A stretch of DNA of 14,061 nt from positions 1 through 14,061 of the forward strand of contig JBIICM010000056.1 in the NCBI GenBank assembly GCA_044238875.1. Direction: 5' to 3'. Each line of letters opens with the position of its first letter. Within the stretch, counting starts at the first letter, position 1. Source of the DNA: JAIBAI01 sp044238875. Its GTDB lineage: Bacteria; Bacteroidota; Bacteroidia; M30B66. Below, piece by piece: positions 8,066 through 14,061 of this stretch. A program made the translations under genes and the position numbers. Below the pieces are notes generated by a model, which was given only the letters and a program-made list of their open reading frames with translations, had not been told where the DNA came from and searched no databases.

Positions 8066-8443
8066 ATGCCGTCGGATAAGCCACTCAAAGGTAAAATTAC
8101 ACTGGAAGGAATGCAGTTTCATGCCTTCGTCGGAGTGTATGAAGATGAAAAAATCAACGGGAATGATTTCCTGCTTGACCTTTCATTCGTGACAGACATT
8201 GGAGCGGCACGCCTTTCTGATGATTTGTCGGATACTATTGATTATACCATGGTATATAAGATTGTGGCCGCTGAAATGAACCGCCCCTGTGCACTACTTG
8301 AGCACCTTGCCGCACGCATTATGGAGGCATTGAAAAATCAATTCACCACCATTCGTGATATTGAACTGAAGATTAAGAAAATTAATCCTGCGGTTGGCGG
8401 CAGTGTGAATGCCGTTGTGTTAACCGTTCAAGATCTGCCATGA
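8066..8443 (+). CDS. folB: dihydroneopterin aldolase
   Basis: Folate-pathway enzyme that splits dihydroneopterin into 6-hydroxymethyl-dihydropterin and glycolaldehyde. The 125-residue product matches the usual 115-125. Family marks are ITLEGMQFHAFVGVYEDEK with the pterin-site glutamate region (E26/E28), DTIDYTMVY (Y60, the family active-site tyrosine position), LLEHLAARI (E79, substrate anchoring) and IKKINPAVGG near the C terminus, whose K105 fits the catalytic lysine. The ATG at 8066 gives MPSDKPLKGKI; a TTG 15 bp upstream would only add MLINI and is disfavoured. It lies 32 bp after gltX with no intervening promoter, so it is probably co-transcribed. Other folate genes are not in view. Its stop overlaps the start of the next gene by 4 nt. 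Confidence 0.93.
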   Translation: MPSDKPLKGKITLEGMQFHAFVGVYEDEKINGNDFLLDLSFVTDIGAARLSDDLSDTIDYTMVYKIVAAEMNRPCALLEHLAARIMEALKNQFTTIRDIELKIKKINPAVGGSVNAVVLTVQDLP

Positions 8444-8679
8444 AGCCTTTCAGAACAATTTTACACCGGGTACTGAAATTCAAGTTGTGTGCCCGTTGTC
8501 TGAAGACTTTTCGCTGCAGTGTTACCAGTTCATGCTGGTGTGATGCTGTGCAGGTAAGTCGTGAAAACCTTTTACGTATTCGCCGATGTTACATGGATTG
8601 CCTTTGCAGGCAATGTCTTGAAACCATCGAAGCCGGTCACAATTCCGGGGGGGAACTGCGGGCAGATGACACAAGGTAA
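8440..8679 (+). CDS. cysteine-rich CWC family protein
   Basis: Small 79-residue protein of the Cys_rich_CWC family, which has no established function. The cysteine pattern is CARC (17-20), C26, CWC (32-34), C50 and CLCRQC (54-59): two paired cysteine clusters suited to a zinc or iron-sulfur site. The CWC and CLCxxC signatures match the family; the last 19 residues are polar and probably disordered. It begins at an ATG inside the folB stop (ATGA), so it is translationally coupled to folB. There is no signal peptide or membrane segment, so it is probably cytoplasmic. Family assignment is from motif recognition; metal binding is inference. Confidence 0.8.
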   Translation: MKPFRTILHRVLKFKLCARCLKTFRCSVTSSCWCDAVQVSRENLLRIRRCYMDCLCRQCLETIEAGHNSGGELRADDTR

Positions 8680-8726
8680 TACACTGTAATTTCTTTACCT
8701 GGCGGGGTATTTCATCACTTTCGGTT

Positions 8727-8734
8727 TATTTTTG
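8727..8734 (+). promoter_or_regulatory. TAnnTTTG -7 element immediately before the WD40 gene
   Basis: TATTTTTG matches the consensus exactly and is followed by CCAGCC and then the ATG at 8741. Only 6 bp separate the element from the start codon, so the transcript would begin at or within a base or two of the ATG. No TTG is visible at the usual -33 spacing. Confidence 0.5.
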
Positions 8735-8740
8735 CCAGCC

Positions 8741-9658
8741 ATGAAATTGAGCGCCCGAAGAATTGCCCATTTAAAAGGACATGAATCAGCTGTTTATACG
8801 GTTGGTGCCACCTTGAGCGAACAACGTATTTATACAGGTGGGGGTGACCGCATTCTTGCAGAGTGGGATCTTGAAAATGCGAAGGTGACGGGTGTGGCAG
8901 CACGAACCCCCGGGGTTATCTATTCTACAACTATTATTCCTGAACGAGCGTTACTGCTGGTTGGCAATAACCTCGGTGGCATTCATGTTATGGATCTCCA
9001 TCGAAAGGCCGAAATTAAGTACCTGCTTGCTCATCAACAGGGTGTCTTCCGGATGCTACTGTCGCCGGATAGCCGGCTTGTTTATGCTGCTGGCGCTGAT
9101 GGGTTTTTATCGGTCTGGGAAACCGAAGGTTTTACCTGTGTTTACCGTAAAAATTTCTGTGAGGGTAAATTACGTGATCTTGCGCTTAACCTAAGCGGCA
9201 CTGAGCTTGCGCTCGCATGCGGCGACGGTATGATTCGTATACTTTCAACCGATGATTTTTCTGAACTGAATGTCTGGAAAGCCCATGAAACATCTGTAAA
9301 TGCACTGGCCTTTCATCCCGGCCGCGGCATTTTACTCAGCGGAGGGCGTGATGCTCATCTGAATATATGGGATGCAGCCAATCCAGGCAAGGCGCTTGAA
9401 AAAATTCCAGCCCATAATTACGCTGTCTATTCAATTGTCTTTGAGCCCACCGGCTTGCTTTTCGCTACCGGAAGCCGTGATAAAACCATAAAAATATGGG
9501 ATGCAGAATCATTGCAGTTTCTGCTGCGTATCGAGCAGCAACTGCATCTGGGTCATGTTAATTCAGTAAATTCATTGCACTGGTCAAAATATAGAAATTA
9601 TCTGATCTCCGGCAGTGATGACCGCAGTGTGATGGTATGGTCGCTGAGCTATGAATAA
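8741..9658 (+). CDS. WD40 repeat protein, single seven-bladed propeller
   Basis: A 305-residue protein made almost entirely of WD40 repeats, a scaffold fold for protein contacts. Seven repeats can be counted, starting near residues 10, 50, 94, 139, 179, 221 and 269. Repeats 1, 5 and 6 keep the classic WD ending (EWDLEN, IWDAAN, IWDAES); 3 and 7 end in VWET and VWSL, and 2 and 4 are degenerate. Typical GH and AH starts (KGHESAV, KAHETSV, PAHNYAV, LGHVNSV) are visible. No signal peptide, membrane segment or catalytic domain is fused, so it is probably a cytoplasmic adaptor. The ATG at 8741 is chosen because an upstream in-frame TTG (8732) lies within the -7 element. Partner and role are unknown; neighbours are unrelated housekeeping genes. 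Confidence 0.88.
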   Translation: MKLSARRIAHLKGHESAVYTVGATLSEQRIYTGGGDRILAEWDLENAKVTGVAARTPGVIYSTTIIPERALLLVGNNLGGIHVMDLHRKAEIKYLLAHQQGVFRMLLSPDSRLVYAAGADGFLSVWETEGFTCVYRKNFCEGKLRDLALNLSGTELALACGDGMIRILSTDDFSELNVWKAHETSVNALAFHPGRGILLSGGRDAHLNIWDAANPGKALEKIPAHNYAVYSIVFEPTGLLFATGSRDKTIKIWDAESLQFLLRIEQQLHLGHVNSVNSLHWSKYRNYLISGSDDRSVMVWSLSYE

Positions 9659-9674
9659 CCCTTATGATAACCTA

Positions 9675-9704
9675 TTGTTATTAAGCCTTGTTATGCTATT
9701 TTTG
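9675..9704 (+). promoter_or_regulatory. promoter for the peptidyl-prolyl isomerase gene
   Basis: The -7 element TATTTTTG (9697-9704) is an exact TAnnTTTG match followed by CAGCC. A TTG at 9675-9677 lies 19 bp upstream, within the usual -33 spacing. This is the most complete promoter in the window. The ATG at 9726 lies 21 bp downstream, giving a leader of about 15-17 nt without a Shine-Dalgarno sequence. Confidence 0.65.
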
Positions 9705-9725
9705 CAGCCTTAAAATTTAATCAAA

Positions 9726-11768
9726 ATGATGTTCAGAAGTACCTGTTTACAGTTTTCATTGCTGATACTTGCCGCATTGCCCTGTAAAGCACAGTCAGCC
9801 AAAAGTACCAGGGCCGGTAAAAGTCCCGCTAAACCAAAGCAGGAAGTGGTTGTTTCAAATCCTGTTGTACCGGTTGATCCTATTCTGATGACGGTAGGCG
9901 GTGATCCCGTAACCAAAGGAGAATTTGAAAGTATCTACCGGAAAAACAATCAGAAAGATACCCCCAGCGATCGCAAGGCCCTTGAAGAATATCTCGAACT
10001 GTTTATCAATTTTAAACTTAAGGTTAAAGCCGCCAAAGAACTTGGCAAAGATACCATCAGGGCTTTTCAGTCTGAACTGCGTGGTTACCGCCGTCAGCTC
10101 TCTCAACCCTATTTGAACGATAAGGTGGTAACCGAGAAGCTGATTGATGAAGCTTACCAGCGTATGAAAAAAGATGTGAGAGCCAGTCATATCCTGATTA
10201 AACTTCCCGCTGAACCACTGCCTAAAGATACCATTGCGGCCTGGAATAAAGCCATTGAATTACGCAACCGACTGCTGAAAGGAGAGGATTTTGGCAAACT
10301 TGCTGAAAGTGTTTCAGACGATCCTTCTGCGAAACAAAACGGTGGAGATCTCGGCTATTTCAGCTCCATGATGATGGTGTATCCATTTGAAAATGCCGCC
10401 TATAATACCCCTGTCGGTCAGATTAGTATGCCTGTTCGTACTAAATTCGGTTACCACATTCTAAAAGTGGCTGATATCCGTGATGCCCGCGGACAGGTGC
10501 ATGTTGCGCATGTGATGGTGCAGGTGCGCGAAAATGCCTCCGATTCGATTGTTGAAAGAGATCGGAAAAAGGCAGAAGAAATTTATCAGAAAGCAATTGC
10601 CGGAGAAGACTTTGCAAAGCTGGCTTCAACCTATTCTGATGACAGAACATCAGGCCGGAATGGGGGAGAGCTACCCTGGTTTGGAACAGGTAAAATGGTA
10701 CAGGAATTTGAGACGGCTGCCTTTGAACTGAAGCAGGAGGGAGAAATATCAAAACCTGTTCGCTCACCTTATGGTTTCCATATCATCAAACTATTGGGTA
10801 AAAAAGACATTCAGTCGTTTGATGAGGTGAAAGCTGATCTGAAACAAAAAATCGCCAAAGATTCCCGCGCTCAGGTCAGCCGCAATGCTGTAATCACAAG
10901 GGTAAAGAATGATGCCGGGTTCATTGAAAATCCAAAAGCGCTCGATGAATTCCTTACAAAGGTTGACAGTACTTTTTTGAAGGGAAAATGGACCGCTGAT
11001 AAAGTAGCCAATCCCGGAAGTGTTTTGTTCAGCATTGGTGGCGAAAACACCTCCCAGCAGGATTTTGCTGTTTTTCTGGCTGAATATCAAACTACACAAA
11101 GTAAAGAGGGTGCTATTGAAGCTTTGGTGCGCAAAGCCTACAATACATTCCGCGACGATAAGATTATTGCTTTCGAAGATGCACGGCTGGAGCAAAAATA
11201 TCCTGAATTCGCATTGTTAATGAAGGAGTACCGCGACGGAATACTGCTTTTTGATATTACTGATCAATTGGTATGGTCGAAAGCACTTAAGGATACCGTT
11301 GGTTTAACAGCCTTCCATGAAAATAACAAAATGAAATACATGTGGGGTGATCGCACAGAGGCTGTCGTTTATAAGTGTAAGGATGAAAAAATTGCCAAAG
11401 CTGCCAGAAAAATGGTTGCCAAACGTTCAAAAAAAGGGTACAGCACAGATGATATTAAAAAGAAGATCAATGAAAAATCTGCGTTGAACCTTCAAACTGA
11501 AGAGGGTATATATTCAAAAGGCGATAATGAATATGTAGATAAAGTGACCTGGGTGGAAGGCATCACCATGAATGAAACAGGATCAAACGGAGTGATAACT
11601 TTTGTGGAAATCAGAAAAGTGCTGCCTCCTATGCCTAAAACCTTGCAGGAAGCCAAAGGGCTTATTACCGCCGACTACCAGGCTTTCCTTGAGCAGGAAT
11701 GGATCAAGGAGCTCAAGGCAAAATATAAGGTAGATGTAAACAGGGAAATATTCGAGAGCATTCGCTGA
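9726..11768 (+). CDS. exported peptidyl-prolyl cis-trans isomerase with two parvulin domains (SurA/PpiD-like)
   Basis: Envelope folding factor of the PpiC/parvulin class. The 680-residue product starts with a signal peptide (hydrophobic core about 8-19) and a likely signal peptidase I site after CKA (A22). A SurA-like N-terminal chaperone region (about 52-140) follows, then two parvulin domains at about 153-250 (ASHILI, FGYHILKV; H155, H244) and 259-358 (AHVMV, YGFHIIKL; H262, H352). A C-terminal region of about 300 residues, lysine-rich and mostly helical, completes it. C20 is preceded by proline, so a lipoprotein is unlikely. The layout matches large Bacteroidetes periplasmic isomerases thought to assist outer-membrane protein folding; client proteins are unknown. 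It has its own promoter and terminator. ATG at 9729 is an equally possible start. Confidence 0.92.
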   Translation: MMFRSTCLQFSLLILAALPCKAQSAKSTRAGKSPAKPKQEVVVSNPVVPVDPILMTVGGDPVTKGEFESIYRKNNQKDTPSDRKALEEYLELFINFKLKVKAAKELGKDTIRAFQSELRGYRRQLSQPYLNDKVVTEKLIDEAYQRMKKDVRASHILIKLPAEPLPKDTIAAWNKAIELRNRLLKGEDFGKLAESVSDDPSAKQNGGDLGYFSSMMMVYPFENAAYNTPVGQISMPVRTKFGYHILKVADIRDARGQVHVAHVMVQVRENASDSIVERDRKKAEEIYQKAIAGEDFAKLASTYSDDRTSGRNGGELPWFGTGKMVQEFETAAFELKQEGEISKPVRSPYGFHIIKLLGKKDIQSFDEVKADLKQKIAKDSRAQVSRNAVITRVKNDAGFIENPKALDEFLTKVDSTFLKGKWTADKVANPGSVLFSIGGENTSQQDFAVFLAEYQTTQSKEGAIEALVRKAYNTFRDDKIIAFEDARLEQKYPEFALLMKEYRDGILLFDITDQLVWSKALKDTVGLTAFHENNKMKYMWGDRTEAVVYKCKDEKIAKAARKMVAKRSKKGYSTDDIKKKINEKSALNLQTEEGIYSKGDNEYVDKVTWVEGITMNETGSNGVITFVEIRKVLPPMPKTLQEAKGLITADYQAFLEQEWIKELKAKYKVDVNREIFESIR

Positions 11769-11790
11769 TTTCAGCTGTAAGTTTTTTAAG

Positions 11791-11819
11791 AGGCCATCTT
11801 TGCGGGTGGCCTTTTTTTT
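11791..11819 (+). terminator. intrinsic terminator after the isomerase gene
   Basis: An 8-bp stem (AGGCCATC at 11791-11798 with GGTGGCCT at 11805-11812, one T-G wobble) closes a six-base loop TTTGCG and continues into a run of eight T. It lies 22 bp past the stop codon. In the opposite direction the stem is followed by CTTAAAAAAC rather than a T run, so it should not stop the converging ccmB transcript efficiently. Confidence 0.88.
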
Positions 11820-11877
11820 GACGGGCTATCTGGTCTGCTGCTTGGGTCAGATCAGGAAATTAATCAGGGGCTTTTAT

Positions 11878-12546
11878 TCAATCTTTCCACAAAAAGGGGA
11901 ACAGCACCCATGCCAGCGCAGCTACCACCACATTCATGGCCAGCAGTCCGATTATATAGGGGTCCTGAACGCTGTGGGCGATGCCGTCTACCGCATTCTT
12001 TGAAAACCTGATCAGTACCAGCAGCAGCGGAATGATTACCGGAAAACTAAGGATGGCCATTAGGGTAACATTGTGGGTGCGTGCCGCAATAGCCGCAACA
12101 AGGGTCAGTACCCCTGAAAATCCAAGACTACCCAGCAGCAAACCCAGAAAAAAATAAGGTTTGTCGGCCACCAGATCGCCGATCAGCAGCATATAAATGA
12201 GGTAACCCGCAAGTGAAATAAGCAACATCAGCAGGCTATTGTATATCATTCTTGACAGAATTACCGCACGAGCCGATGCGAGGGTATAATAATACAGTAG
12301 CCGCCCCCTCGATTCGGTTGAGAAATTTTTTGTAGCGGCATTCACAGCGGTAAACAATAATATTATCCAGAGCAATGCATTCCAGGTGGGTACATCAGTT
12401 AAACGCCTGAATGAAAGGTAGCAAACGAATATTGTAGAAACCACATAAAGCAGCAGACCATTAATTGCAAATTTCTGCCGCAGCTCCAGCTTAATGTCTC
12501 TGCTAATCAGCATGCTGATTTCCTGCCATAGCATGCCACTTTTCAT
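11878..12546 (-). CDS. ccmB: heme exporter / cytochrome c maturation permease CcmB
   Basis: Integral membrane subunit of the CcmAB(C) ABC-type complex used in system I cytochrome c maturation, where it acts with CcmC in releasing the heme-loaded chaperone CcmE. The 222-residue length equals that of known CcmB (about 220), with six hydrophobic segments across most of the chain. A basic amphipathic N terminus (SRDIKLELRQKFAINGLLLYVV) and FTAVNAATKNFSTESRGRLLYYY match the family. The ATG overlaps the upstream nuclease gene's stop by 4 nt (ATGA), implying translational coupling. The usual partners ccmA, ccmC and ccmE are not on either side within this window. No clear terminator follows its stop at 11878. 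Confidence 0.9.
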   Translation of the reverse strand: MKSGMLWQEISMLISRDIKLELRQKFAINGLLLYVVSTIFVCYLSFRRLTDVPTWNALLWIILLFTAVNAATKNFSTESRGRLLYYYTLASARAVILSRMIYNSLLMLLISLAGYLIYMLLIGDLVADKPYFFLGLLLGSLGFSGVLTLVAAIAARTHNVTLMAILSFPVIIPLLLVLIRFSKNAVDGIAHSVQDPYIIGLLAMNVVVAALAWVLFPFLWKD

Positions 12547-13943
12547 AGGTCGAATTGAGCACCCAGCTCCGGTATTTCAACATGACGGTGGCCGGTTTCC
12601 TCCAGTTTCTTCTTAAAATCAAGTTGGGTGGGATATTCACCATGCACCACAAAAGTTTTTTTGATGGCTTTGATGTCCTGACATGAAATAAATTTAAGCA
12701 TTTCTGCCTGGTCGCCATGTGCACTCAGTGAACTGATTTCTTCTACATGAGCATTCACATGATAGGTTTCTCCGAATATCCTGACTTCTTTTACGCCCGA
12801 AGCCAGCCGCCCTCCCAGTGATTCAGGTTCACAGTGACCCACTATCAGGATGGTATTATCAGGATTGCCGATATTATTGGCCAGGTGATGTTTGACACGT
12901 CCGGCCTCAGCCATTCCTGAAGCTGAGATAATTATGCAGGGTTCTTTGAGCTGATTGAGTTTTTTCGAATCCTCCACATCCCGAATATACTGCAGGCGGC
13001 CAAAGCCAAAAGGGTCAGCGTCATTCAGCATGTACTCCTTGATTTTATCATTAAAACAATCACTGTGTTTGCGCATGATATCTGTTGCATTTGTAGAGAG
13101 CGGACTATCAACAAAAACCTTTACCCTGGGCAACCGTTTCTGATTTTCAAGCCGGTCGAGTGCGTAAACAATTTCCTGTGTGCGGCCTACGCTGAATGCT
13201 GGAATGATGAGTTTTCCTTTTTTCAGGACGCAGGTTTCAATTACAATCTTTAGAAATTTTTCAGCAGTTTCTTCTTCAGCCTGATGCAGCCGGTCGCCAT
13301 AGGTTGATTCGGTAATCAGGATGTTGCATTGCGGAAATGGCTGAGGCTCGCGGATGATATTCGGATGAAGGCGTCCAATATCTCCGGTGAATGCAATCTT
13401 TTTTTCGTAATAATCCTCCCTGATAGACAGGTTAACAACCGCCGAACCGATTATATGTCCTGCATCGGTAAACCGCAGCGTAACATCTTCATCAATTTCA
13501 CGATTTGTTTCATAGGGCAGCGGAACAAACTGACCCAGACAAGCCTTTACATCTTCAACAGTATACAATGGTTTAAAGGGTGCGAGCCCTTCCCTGATTC
13601 TTCTCCTGTTTGTATAATGGATATCAGAAGCCTGAATGTGTGCCGAGTCAAGCAGCATGATCTCACACAGATCCAGCGTGGCCGGGGTGCAATAAATTGG
13701 TCCTTTGAAACCGTCTCTCACCAGTGCCGGAATCAGTCCGCTATGGTCAATATGCGCATGTGAAAGTACCAGTATGTCAACTGTTGAAGGATCAAATCCG
13801 AAATGTCTGTTCATGAGGTGGCCTTTTTCGCCAAGCCCCTGAAACATGCCGCAATCAAGCAGAATGCGCAAACCTTTTTTCAGGCTGATGAGATGCTTGC
13901 TGCCTGTAACTGTTCGGGCAGCTCCGTGAAAACTTAAATGCAT
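12543..13943 (-). CDS. MBL-fold beta-CASP metallo-nuclease (CPSF73/YSH1-type)
   Basis: Probable zinc-dependent RNA nuclease of the metallo-beta-lactamase/beta-CASP group, in the bacterial branch that resembles eukaryotic CPSF73 and is distinct from RNase J. The 466-residue product begins MHLSFHGAARTVTGS, typical of this branch. Metal ligands are visible: H62, H64, D66 and H67 (SHAHIDHSG), H163 (DAGHIIGS), D188 (FTGDIGR) and H434 (VVHGEY). The beta-CASP insert (about 205-385) contains ITESTYGDR, IPAFSVGRTQE, SASGMAEAGRVKHHL and GHCEPES. Motif C histidine H409 lies in LSAHGDQ. A C-terminal RMMBL segment follows. It has no signal peptide and is cytoplasmic. It forms a two-gene unit with ccmB. 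RNA cleavage is inferred from the family; the cellular substrate is unknown. Confidence 0.92.
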   Translation of the reverse strand: MHLSFHGAARTVTGSKHLISLKKGLRILLDCGMFQGLGEKGHLMNRHFGFDPSTVDILVLSHAHIDHSGLIPALVRDGFKGPIYCTPATLDLCEIMLLDSAHIQASDIHYTNRRRIREGLAPFKPLYTVEDVKACLGQFVPLPYETNREIDEDVTLRFTDAGHIIGSAVVNLSIREDYYEKKIAFTGDIGRLHPNIIREPQPFPQCNILITESTYGDRLHQAEEETAEKFLKIVIETCVLKKGKLIIPAFSVGRTQEIVYALDRLENQKRLPRVKVFVDSPLSTNATDIMRKHSDCFNDKIKEYMLNDADPFGFGRLQYIRDVEDSKKLNQLKEPCIIISASGMAEAGRVKHHLANNIGNPDNTILIVGHCEPESLGGRLASGVKEVRIFGETYHVNAHVEEISSLSAHGDQAEMLKFISCQDIKAIKKTFVVHGEYPTQLDFKKKLEETGHRHVEIPELGAQFDL

Positions 13944-13952
13944 ACGAATATT

Positions 13953-13964
13953 GTTTGGCCAAAC
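13953..13964. promoter_or_regulatory. perfect 12-bp palindrome between divergent genes
   Basis: GTTTGGCCAAAC reads the same on both strands. It lies 10 bp upstream of the nuclease start and 30 bp upstream of the bshB1 start, within a 50-bp divergent spacer. Each arm presents TTTG outward, so it may supply overlapping promoter pieces for both genes or serve as an operator for a dimeric regulator. Both readings are inference. Confidence 0.4.
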
Positions 13965-13981
13965 TACAAAAAAGATTCTTC

Positions 13982-13989
13982 TTAATTTG
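13982..13989 (+). promoter_or_regulatory. near-consensus -7 element for bshB1
   Basis: TTAATTTG differs from TAnnTTTG at one position and is followed directly by CAGC and the ATG at 13994. The CAGC continuation matches the gltX and isomerase promoters. If used, the transcript would have essentially no leader. The TTTG at 13954-13957, inside the palindrome, could act as -33, though its 24-bp spacing is slightly long. Confidence 0.4.
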
Positions 13990-13993
13990 CAGC

Positions 13994-14061
13994 ATGAAAT
14001 TAGATATGCTGGCTTTCGGTGCCCACCCCGATGATGTTGAAATCAGTGTGGGCGGATTGCT
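13994..14061 (+). CDS. bshB1: LmbE-type N-acetylglucosaminyl-malate deacetylase, 5' end only
   Basis: Only the first 22 codons are in the window: MKLDMLAFGAHPDDVEISVGG. The GAHPDDVE motif (H11, D13, D14) is the zinc and catalytic motif of the LmbE/PIG-L deacetylase superfamily. The MKLD-LAFGAHPDDVE start is typical of BshB1, which removes the acetyl group from GlcNAc-malate in bacillithiol synthesis. The superfamily assignment is firm. The bshB1 name rests on the N-terminal pattern and on the occurrence of bacillithiol in Bacteroidetes, so another LmbE-like deacetylase remains possible. Confidence 0.75.
   Translation, partial: MKLDMLAFGAHPDDVEISVGGL

Noticed and set aside
8732..8740. TTG start for the WD40 protein
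   Set aside because: The codon is part of the -7 promoter element TATTTTTG; the ATG at 8741 is the sensible start.
9665..9683. Hairpin after the WD40 stop codon
   Set aside because: A 7-bp AT-rich stem with a wobble and no T run is too weak to call a terminator.
9780..9788. Lipoprotein signal at C20 of the isomerase
   Set aside because: The residue before the cysteine is proline, which does not fit a lipobox; a signal peptidase I site after A22 fits better.
13329..13763. 144-codon plus-strand open frame inside the nuclease gene
   Set aside because: It is antisense to conserved beta-CASP motifs and has no domain or promoter of its own.
1..14061. CRISPR arrays, insertion sequences, tRNA or rRNA genes, defence or biosynthetic clusters
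   Set aside because: No repeated spacered units, transposase motifs, RNA genes or system-specific domains were found; the window is conserved housekeeping content.

Overview
The window reads as a chromosomal housekeeping segment from a member of the Bacteroidetes (Bacteroidota). This rests on several signs: promoters of the TAnnTTTG type upstream of several genes, no Shine-Dalgarno sequences, and Bacteroidetes-style versions of HtpG (GHFGLGFYSSF), PNPase, S15 and a 7TMR-HD phosphodiesterase. A long double-parvulin isomerase, CcmB and a bacillithiol-type deacetylase point the same way. Base composition looks moderate and even, and no gene stands out as foreign. I cannot name a genus or order from the sequence alone.

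Layout. On the minus strand, 1-1574 holds most of htpG, cut off by the window edge. A 269-bp divergent intergenic region follows. Then comes a plus-strand run: rpsO (S15), a terminator, pnp (PNPase), a strong terminator, a pgpH-like c-di-AMP phosphodiesterase, gltX, folB, a small cysteine-rich CWC protein overlapping folB by 4 nt, a seven-bladed WD40 protein, and an exported peptidyl-prolyl isomerase ending at a terminator near 11819. From the right a minus-strand pair converges on it: an MBL/beta-CASP nuclease followed by ccmB, overlapping by 4 nt. The last 68 bp begin a divergent plus-strand gene, the 5' end of bshB1.

How the genes relate. The window covers translation (S15, GluRS), RNA turnover (PNPase and a beta-CASP nuclease), protein folding (HtpG in the cytoplasm, a parvulin in the envelope), second-messenger breakdown (PgpH-like), folate synthesis (FolB), cytochrome c maturation (CcmB) and thiol redox (BshB1). 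rpsO-pnp is a widely conserved pair. The other adjacencies look like ordinary gene packing, with small promoters between many of the genes.

I did not find a mobile element, CRISPR array, RNA gene, defence system or evident new multi-gene system. The points most worth a second look are regulatory: a family of TAnnTTTGC(C)AGC promoters, one of which leaves almost no 5' leader; an inverted repeat upstream of htpG; a perfect 12-bp palindrome between the nuclease gene and bshB1; and a terminator between rpsO and pnp with no visible pnp promoter.
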